Source: Bacteroidales bacterium
Lineage (GTDB): Bacteria > Bacteroidota > Bacteroidia > Bacteroidales > VadinHA17
DNA: 64,000 nt
Reading direction: 5' to 3'
Assembly (NCBI GenBank): GCA_016715075.1
Contig: JADKBK010000004.1
Coordinates: forward strand, 186,001-250,000
Shown here: one piece after another, positions 59,136 through 64,000 of the stretch
How positions within the stretch are numbered: the first letter of the stretch is position 1
Layout: every line of letters begins with the position of its first letter
Notes under the pieces: model-generated
Databases searched by the model: none
The model's input: the letters and a program-made list of their open reading frames with translations, nothing else
Told to the model about the DNA's origin: nothing
Position numbers and translations under genes: made by a program

Positions 59136-60469
59136 ATGAACAATTCAGATCCCAGATACGATGTACTTATAATCGGGGGCGGTGTCACAGGTACTGCACT
59201 ACTCTATACACTGAGCAATTATACTGATATTAAGAACATTGCCCTGATAGAAAAATATTCTGACTTTGGTCTTGTAAATTCTGCATCGTATAATAATAGT
59301 CAGACTCTGCATTTCGGGGACATAGAGACCAATTATACTCTCGATAAAGCCAGGAGTGTGAAGAGAATGGCCGATATGGTGATGAAGTATGTCGAAAATG
59401 AAAAAAAGTCAGAAAGTAGTCTGAAATTGTTCAGTAAGTACTCCAAGATGGTGCTTGCAGTCGGAAAGAATCAGGTCAGAGAACTTAAGGAAAGATTCCC
59501 TGCATTCAGCCAGCTTTTTCCGCATCTGAGAATGATCGAACGAGAAGAAATAGGGAGAATTGAACCAAGGGTCCTTGAAGGAAGAGATCCGGAACAGGAG
59601 ATTCTTGCACTGGTAACTGAAGACGGCTATACAGTTGATTTTAAAAAATTATGTCATTCTTTTGTGAATAATGCCCTCAGAAAGAATCCTATCCTTGACA
59701 TACACCTAGATACAAAGCTGCTCAAAATCACTAAGGTGGAGGATCATTACATGGTGAATACAACTAAGGGGGATATGAAGGCTTCAGTGGTAGTATTCGC
59801 TGCAGGTGGTCACAGTCTCATGTACGCCAAATCACTTGGTTACGGCAAGAACCTCGCAGTTCTCTCCATGGCAGGAAGTTTCTATACTGCTCCAAAAGTT
59901 CTTAACGGGAAGGTGTATACAATTCAGGTTCCTAAATTGCCATTTGCTGCCATTCACGGAGATCCTGAAGTACATAATTCTGAAGTTACACGGTTTGGCC
60001 CTACGGCAAAACCTATCTTCCAACTTGAAAGACATAACTGGTCTACCTTTCCCGAGTACTGGAAAACCTTTGGAGTGGGAATAAATCCGATAATCAGCCT
60101 GTTGAAGATAGTATTCGACAGAGTACTGCTCAGTTACATATTTGTTAACTTCCTTTATGACCTTCCTGTCGTTGGAAGACGTCTTTTTATAAGAGAGATC
60201 AGAAAGATTGTGCCTTCGATTAAACTGGATGAGCTCAAATTTGCCAAAGGCATAGGCGGAACCAGGCCTCAGATAGTAAATAATACAACCAGGAAACTGG
60301 AAATGGGCGAGGCAAAGCTTACCGGAGAGAATATAATTTTAATATCACTCCGTCTCCCGGCGCATCAACATGTCTTGGGAATGCCTATTCAGATGCTTCG
60401 TTAATAATTGAATTCATGGGTGGTAAATTCAAATTCGATACGACCGCTTTTGAGAAAGACCTGATGTGA
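59136..60469 (+). CDS. FAD-dependent malate:quinone oxidoreductase-like protein, single-base frameshift
   Basis: The open frame stops at 60404, but its last 26 residues (LISLRLPAHQ to QMLR) are unlike the family. One missing T in the TTTT run at 60337-60340 gives IIFNITPSPGASTCLGNAYSDASLIIEF to the stop at 60469, and TPSPGAS followed by LGNA is the typical Mqo end. The rebuilt length is 444 aa. The N-terminus has the FAD loop DVLIIGGGVTGTALLYTL; later parts include VVFAAGGHSLMYAKSLGYG and GVGINPI. Mqo oxidises malate to oxaloacetate at the membrane and reduces quinone, which would feed the adjacent citrate synthase. Other FAD-dependent 2-hydroxyacid oxidases remain possible. Confidence 0.8.
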
Positions 60470-60557
60470 GATTGTTATGCCATGGCTAACTTTTGGCTCC
60501 GGATGTAGTGAACCGGTCAATGAGTATAAAACAATTTCAGGCCACAGTCACTTTTAC

Positions 60558-62576
60558 TCAAAGTGCAGGTATTACTTCGAGTATTGAATATATTGGCAGA
60601 TCGGGAACGACAACTTTCGAAACTCCATCAAGATAATTAAATTTCAGTTCGCGGCCTTCCGGCTGAAGTAATATTCTTGCAGGTGTTTTTACTGTATTTA
60701 TACTAACAGCGATGTTCTTAAGGGAAGGAATCTCATCATATCCTACTGCTTTCAGGTTGGTATGTTCACCGGCAATATTTACAAGGTTCACATAGATTTT
60801 ACCATTTAGCTCATTCAGGGTTAAATGAACCAGGTGAGATCCTGTGACCTTTACTTTCTGATCCGGAAAAAGTGCTGAAATATTATCGCTGATAAAATCG
60901 CGAAGAACAGGTGATTTATACTCAAGATAATCGGAGCCCGCATTAAAATATACTCCTGCGATCATCCCATTACCCACTTTATTAACAGACGATGATATGT
61001 TCTTTCCCTTGTCCCTGAAATCGTTACTCTCGTAGAACATTGAAGTTGCTTTGGTCCCGGGAAGTAGTTCAAACGAAAGCTTAGGTGATCGCAGAGCTCC
61101 GATCCTGCCGGATGCTTCAATAAATACTGTGCTTTCATCGGTTTTTGTCAGGAGTTTTATTCCGAGCTCTTTTTCAAAAAGTCTGACAGTTTCGACACCT
61201 ATAATTAAAAGATTACCGCCATCTGACACATATTTTCTTAATTCTTCCAGGAAGGAAGCTTCAAGATAGTCGCATTCCGGGATAATAATCAGTGGATACC
61301 GGCTCATTTTGCCAGATAGGTTATGCTCCATCAGGATCTCAACGGGATGTTGTCCGTCAAGAACAACATTCATGGTCCCTTCCAACACTCCGGTCCCATT
61401 TGCAAATGGTCTGGAGCCGTTTCTCTGATAAGAGGCAGTTGGAAAAAGAAGCGCTATCTGAGGGATTGCTTTTGCTTTATGACAGTATTGCTGACGCTCC
61501 CGGCAGAATGTGCCAATCTCCGAAAGCATTGTTCCAAGCCATGGCTTTATGGATAAATCGCGGTTCTGCTGAAAATAGAATTGCACACCACCTCCCATAG
61601 CCATAATTTCAGCAGCTTCCTGTTTTAACTGAACTGCAGTTTTTATGCTCATTGGCATTATGGCTCCATTCCATGAAAAACCCCAGGCCATCAGGTCCCA
61701 TGGCTTGCCCTGAGGAGCAAGACACCTGGCTTCGAATGCTGATCTGTAAACCCCGTTTTGAGGAGTAACGTCACCCGACAAATAATCAACATCAATTGTA
61801 ACTTTTTCGGGCATAATTGATGAGAAGGACCAGTTACTTGTTATCTGGAATCCAGGATTATACTTATGAATGGCTGTGACATATTTTTGCATATACTCGC
61901 GGAAAAGACCCCGTGTATACTCTATGAATTCGGGATAGTATTTGTCGGACGGCTTCCGTGGAATCTGAGTGATCCCGGTTTCTTTGGTAAAGCGTTTCAG
62001 AGATGCTTCACCGTAATCGGGTTCAGTAGCCCAGCAGTCTCCGTCAATCCATGCTCCGTCCACACCATAATCGCTTAATTCTTTGAGCTGGGGGATAAGA
62101 TAAGTGTCAGGATAAGGGCTGAAAAATGAAGTTTTCTCAGTGCTCCGTTTACCGTCAGCATTTACTATTGCCCAATCGGGATGCTCTTTCACAACTTTAC
62201 CGTCCCAAACACCTGAAAAGTGCATAAACAGTGCTACATTTTCCTTTGCAGTTATTTCACGGAACAGTTTCAGCGGATCTTTCTCAAATCCTTTTACATG
62301 AAATCCTGCTTTGGTCGGATAACTCGAAATACCCGGATGCCCCTTGCAATCAATCTGAATAAAATCGGGACGAACCCTGAGAAGAAAAGTGTCGATCATC
62401 TCGGGCGTAAGTGTTTTACCCGCATCAGTAATATCTTCACTGGCGTGTAAATCGAAATGCACTCCGAAGAAACAGTCAGCTCTTCTCAACTTTCCGGTTG
62501 ATTTGTCACTCTGTGCAAAAGCAGATATACTGCTAAGTGCAAGAAGAAGAATGATAGTCAGATTGATTTTTTTCAT
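60558..62576 (-). CDS. GHL6-like putative glycoside hydrolase
   Basis: The frame opens at 62708, but the Met at 62576 begins a signal peptide (MKKINLTIILLLALSSISAFAQ) and leaves 11 nt after the transporter stop, so it is the likely start (672 aa). Residues about 30-420 fit a TIM barrel of the hypothetical glycosyl hydrolase 6 group, related to fucosidase-like barrels: CFFGVHFDLHASEDITDAG, FIQIDCKGHPG, HFSGVWDG, YGVDGAWIDGDCWAT (likely catalytic Asp), then QITSNWSFSSIMP. A flavodoxin-like domain follows (LIIIPECDYLEASFLEELRKYVSDGGNLLIIG), as in the trimerisation domain of beta-galactosidases. A beta-domain ends it. Activity is not established. Confidence 0.7.
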   Translation of the reverse strand: MKKINLTIILLLALSSISAFAQSDKSTGKLRRADCFFGVHFDLHASEDITDAGKTLTPEMIDTFLLRVRPDFIQIDCKGHPGISSYPTKAGFHVKGFEKDPLKLFREITAKENVALFMHFSGVWDGKVVKEHPDWAIVNADGKRSTEKTSFFSPYPDTYLIPQLKELSDYGVDGAWIDGDCWATEPDYGEASLKRFTKETGITQIPRKPSDKYYPEFIEYTRGLFREYMQKYVTAIHKYNPGFQITSNWSFSSIMPEKVTIDVDYLSGDVTPQNGVYRSAFEARCLAPQGKPWDLMAWGFSWNGAIMPMSIKTAVQLKQEAAEIMAMGGGVQFYFQQNRDLSIKPWLGTMLSEIGTFCRERQQYCHKAKAIPQIALLFPTASYQRNGSRPFANGTGVLEGTMNVVLDGQHPVEILMEHNLSGKMSRYPLIIIPECDYLEASFLEELRKYVSDGGNLLIIGVETVRLFEKELGIKLLTKTDESTVFIEASGRIGALRSPKLSFELLPGTKATSMFYESNDFRDKGKNISSSVNKVGNGMIAGVYFNAGSDYLEYKSPVLRDFISDNISALFPDQKVKVTGSHLVHLTLNELNGKIYVNLVNIAGEHTNLKAVGYDEIPSLKNIAVSINTVKTPARILLQPEGRELKFNYLDGVSKVVVPDLPIYSILEVIPAL

Positions 62577-62587
62577 TTTGTTGAATT

Positions 62588-63586
62588 CTAAGTTCCTGCA
62601 TAGACCAGCAAGCCCAGCCCTGCAAGATATGCCATAAACATAAGGAATATCAGGTTGTTTACTGATTTTGAGGCTCCTTTGAACTCTTTCCAGATAAAGA
62701 CCCCCCAAAGTGCTGCGATAAGGGTTGCCCCCTGACCCAGCCCGTATGAAATGGCAAAACCTGCCTTCCCTGAAGCAATAATGCTCATGGCCATCCCTGT
62801 GTTCCAGATGACTCCTCCCAGGACACCTGTCAGATGGACACCTAGGCTGCCTTTTGCATAATCGCTGAATGACAATGGAGCGCCATCAAAAGGCTTCTTC
62901 ATTATGAAATAATTGAAAATGAAATTGCTTAAGACAACCCCAACTGCAAAAAAGAATATCGCAGAATAGGGGGTAAGCTTACCTGCTTCAGGCATTTCAA
63001 AGCTGCTAGCCATGGAACTGGCCACAAATCTGTAGAACAGTGACATCAATACACCTGCACCTGCTGAAAGGAGAATCCCTTTTCCGGAAACCTTTTTCAG
63101 TGAAGCACTATGTTTTTTGTATGCCACAGCATCAATTATTATAGCGGCCACAATTAATGCAACTCCCATGAAAAGCCATAGTGCATTACCTTGAGGAACG
63201 AAAACATAATTAACGATTACTCCAAGAGCAAGAGCAATCCCGACACCGACAGGGAATGCCACCGCCATACCCGCAATTGCCATGGCTGCAACAAGAAGTA
63301 TATTCGAGGCATTAAAGACTATCCCTCCAAGAATGGCATTTAGCATGTTGCCTGAATCTGCCTGTTTAATATCTTCGACAAATCCCCTTCCGGCTTCTCC
63401 GTTGCTTCCGAGGGTGAAGCCAAGTAAAATTGCAAAAAGCAAAATTCCCAGAACATAATCCCAGTAAAACAATTCAAAACGCCAGGCCTTTCCTGCCATT
63501 TTCTGAGTATTCCCCCATGAACCCCAGCAAAGCATTGTTACTATGCAGAGTATTATTGCGAGCGGATAACTTTGTGGTATAAACAT
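62588..63586 (-). CDS. GRP/RhaT-like sugar transporter (DMT superfamily)
   Basis: 332 aa with about ten hydrophobic helices and no signal peptide. The opening PLAIILCIVTMLCWGSWGNTQKMA and the segment AFPVGVGIALALGVIVNYV match the glucose/ribose uptake (GRP) and rhamnose-proton symporter (RhaT) group within the drug/metabolite transporter superfamily. It probably moves a monosaccharide across the inner membrane. It is transcribed before the GHL6-like gene in a two-gene operon, so it may import that enzyme's product. A heptanucleotide repeat array lies directly upstream of its start. Confidence 0.8.
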   Translation of the reverse strand: MFIPQSYPLAIILCIVTMLCWGSWGNTQKMAGKAWRFELFYWDYVLGILLFAILLGFTLGSNGEAGRGFVEDIKQADSGNMLNAILGGIVFNASNILLVAAMAIAGMAVAFPVGVGIALALGVIVNYVFVPQGNALWLFMGVALIVAAIIIDAVAYKKHSASLKKVSGKGILLSAGAGVLMSLFYRFVASSMASSFEMPEAGKLTPYSAIFFFAVGVVLSNFIFNYFIMKKPFDGAPLSFSDYAKGSLGVHLTGVLGGVIWNTGMAMSIIASGKAGFAISYGLGQGATLIAALWGVFIWKEFKGASKSVNNLIFLMFMAYLAGLGLLVYAGT

Positions 63587-63593
63587 GAATTAT

Positions 63594-63684
63594 AAGATAA
63601 AAGATAAAAGATAAAAGATAAAAGATAAAAGATAAAAGATAAAAGATTCAAAGTTCAAGGTTCAATGTTCAAGGTTCAATGTGA
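63594..63684. repeat. Heptanucleotide repeat array upstream of transporter
   Basis: Thirteen consecutive 7-nt units share one register: seven identical AAGATAA (63594-63642), then AAGATTC, AAAGTTC, AAGGTTC, AATGTTC, AAGGTTC and AATGTGA. On the minus strand this lies just before the transporter start at 63586, where its promoter or leader should be. Seven is not a multiple of three, but here copy number would alter spacing rather than reading frame. Confidence 0.85.
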
Positions 63685-63704
63685 CTGAGTTATTTTTTCA
63701 CTTT

Positions 63705-63750
63705 AGCACCCCTCCCTGGAGGTCCCGGTAGCTATCGGGAGGGGTGGGTT
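63705..63750. repeat. GC-rich inverted repeat (ACCCCTCCC/GGGAGGGGT)
   Basis: Arms CACCCCTCCC and GGGAGGGGTG enclose a short GGTAGCTATC core. It belongs to the same repeat family as 14580-14650. It begins 17 nt after the stop of the minus-strand gene at the right edge. On that strand no T-run follows, so a terminator role is doubtful. Confidence 0.65.
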
Positions 63751-63766
63751 TTAAATTTATTAAATG

Positions 63767-64000
63767 TTACTTTTCAAAAGAGAACTTATAAGATTCATTT
63801 TTCTTTTTTTCCGTCTTAAAAATTATGGCAGATTCAATATAAACTCTTGTTCCTGCTGACTCCGGACGTTTTTCTCCACTGGCCACAATTCTGATAATAT
63901 GATCTCCCGGTTGAAGGTTGAGGACGTGCCAGATACTTGCAGTATGTTCCTGGTTTGCGAAGTCGTAATATGTGTCTATCGAGCGATGCAGTTTACCATC
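63767..64000 (-). CDS. C-terminal end of an unknown carbohydrate-related protein (start beyond window)
   Basis: The minus-strand frame is open from the window edge to a TAA at 63767-63769 (77 residues). It reads DGKLHRSIDTYYDFANQ near the edge, then IWHVLNLQPGDHIIRIVASG, then GTRVYIESAIIF, and ends in a Lys-rich tail. The strand pattern and the phrase NLQPGDHIIRIVASG resemble the beta-sandwich modules at the C-terminus of many Bacteroidota carbohydrate-active proteins. Too little is present to name a family. Confidence 0.6.
   Translation of the reverse strand, partial: DGKLHRSIDTYYDFANQEHTASIWHVLNLQPGDHIIRIVASGEKRPESAGTRVYIESAIIFKTEKKKNESYKFSFEK

Noticed and set aside
63705..63750. Rho-independent terminator for the right-edge gene
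   Set aside because: The hairpin belongs to a repeat family also found at 14.6 kb and has no T-run in the correct direction.

Overview
The window looks like a chromosomal segment of a polysaccharide-degrading Bacteroidota, most likely a Bacteroidales/Marinilabiliales-type genome. The evidence is a SusC/SusD pair, many lipoprotein and Tat-type leaders on carbohydrate enzymes, TAnnTTTG promoter motifs, AT-rich spacers with almost no Shine-Dalgarno sequences, and palindromic intergenic repeats. I saw no rRNA, tRNA, CRISPR array, transposase or transcription regulator. The taxonomic call is inference.

Layout. (1) 1-31.8 kb, minus strand: one large polysaccharide utilisation locus (PUL). In transcription order it holds a SusC-like receptor, SusD-like lipoprotein, a giant FG-GAP/ASPIC-UnbV lipoprotein, three GH123-type (formerly DUF4091) proteins, a Gfo/Idh/MocA oxidoreductase, an enolase-superfamily enzyme, GH20, a fourth GH123, a DUF4832-type lipoprotein, GH36, a second Gfo/Idh/MocA protein, a PL1-like beta-helix protein and a GH31 that runs off the left edge. 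(2) 32.4-45.5 kb: a mixed carbohydrate region with a fifth GH123, a third Gfo/Idh/MocA protein, a GH63-like enzyme, a DUF5107-TPR protein, a CE2-type esterase and a large unassigned six-hairpin-type enzyme. (3) 45.6-51.3 kb, plus: a small membrane protein, a beta-helix enzyme, a barrel-like protein and a GH3. (4) 51.7-60.5 kb, plus: core metabolism, proB-proA-acn-icd-gltA plus an mqo-like gene, leading from malate and citrate to 2-oxoglutarate, with glutamate-to-proline genes beside it. (5) 60.6-64 kb, minus: a GHL6-like enzyme with a sugar-transporter-like gene, then the 3' end of another gene.

How it fits together. SusC/SusD would import oligosaccharides. Five GH123-type proteins and the GH20 all show the Asp-Glu pair of substrate-assisted N-acetylhexosaminidases, so a glycan containing GalNAc or GlcNAc is a reasonable target. 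GH36, GH31, PL1 and CE2 would handle side chains and backbone. The Tat-exported Gfo/Idh/MocA and enolase-type enzymes suggest extra redox or dehydration chemistry on released sugars.

Two cross-cutting observations. First, six genes are broken by about ten small frameshifts; nine fit a single missing base, mostly in or beside short homopolymers, and one a two-base loss. Long-read undercalling explains this better than gene decay, so these are annotated as reconstructed genes. Second, five copies of a 100-150 bp palindromic element, with AACCGC or AACCAC ends and internal CAAAG units, each sit within 100 nt downstream of a stop codon in the PUL and its flank.
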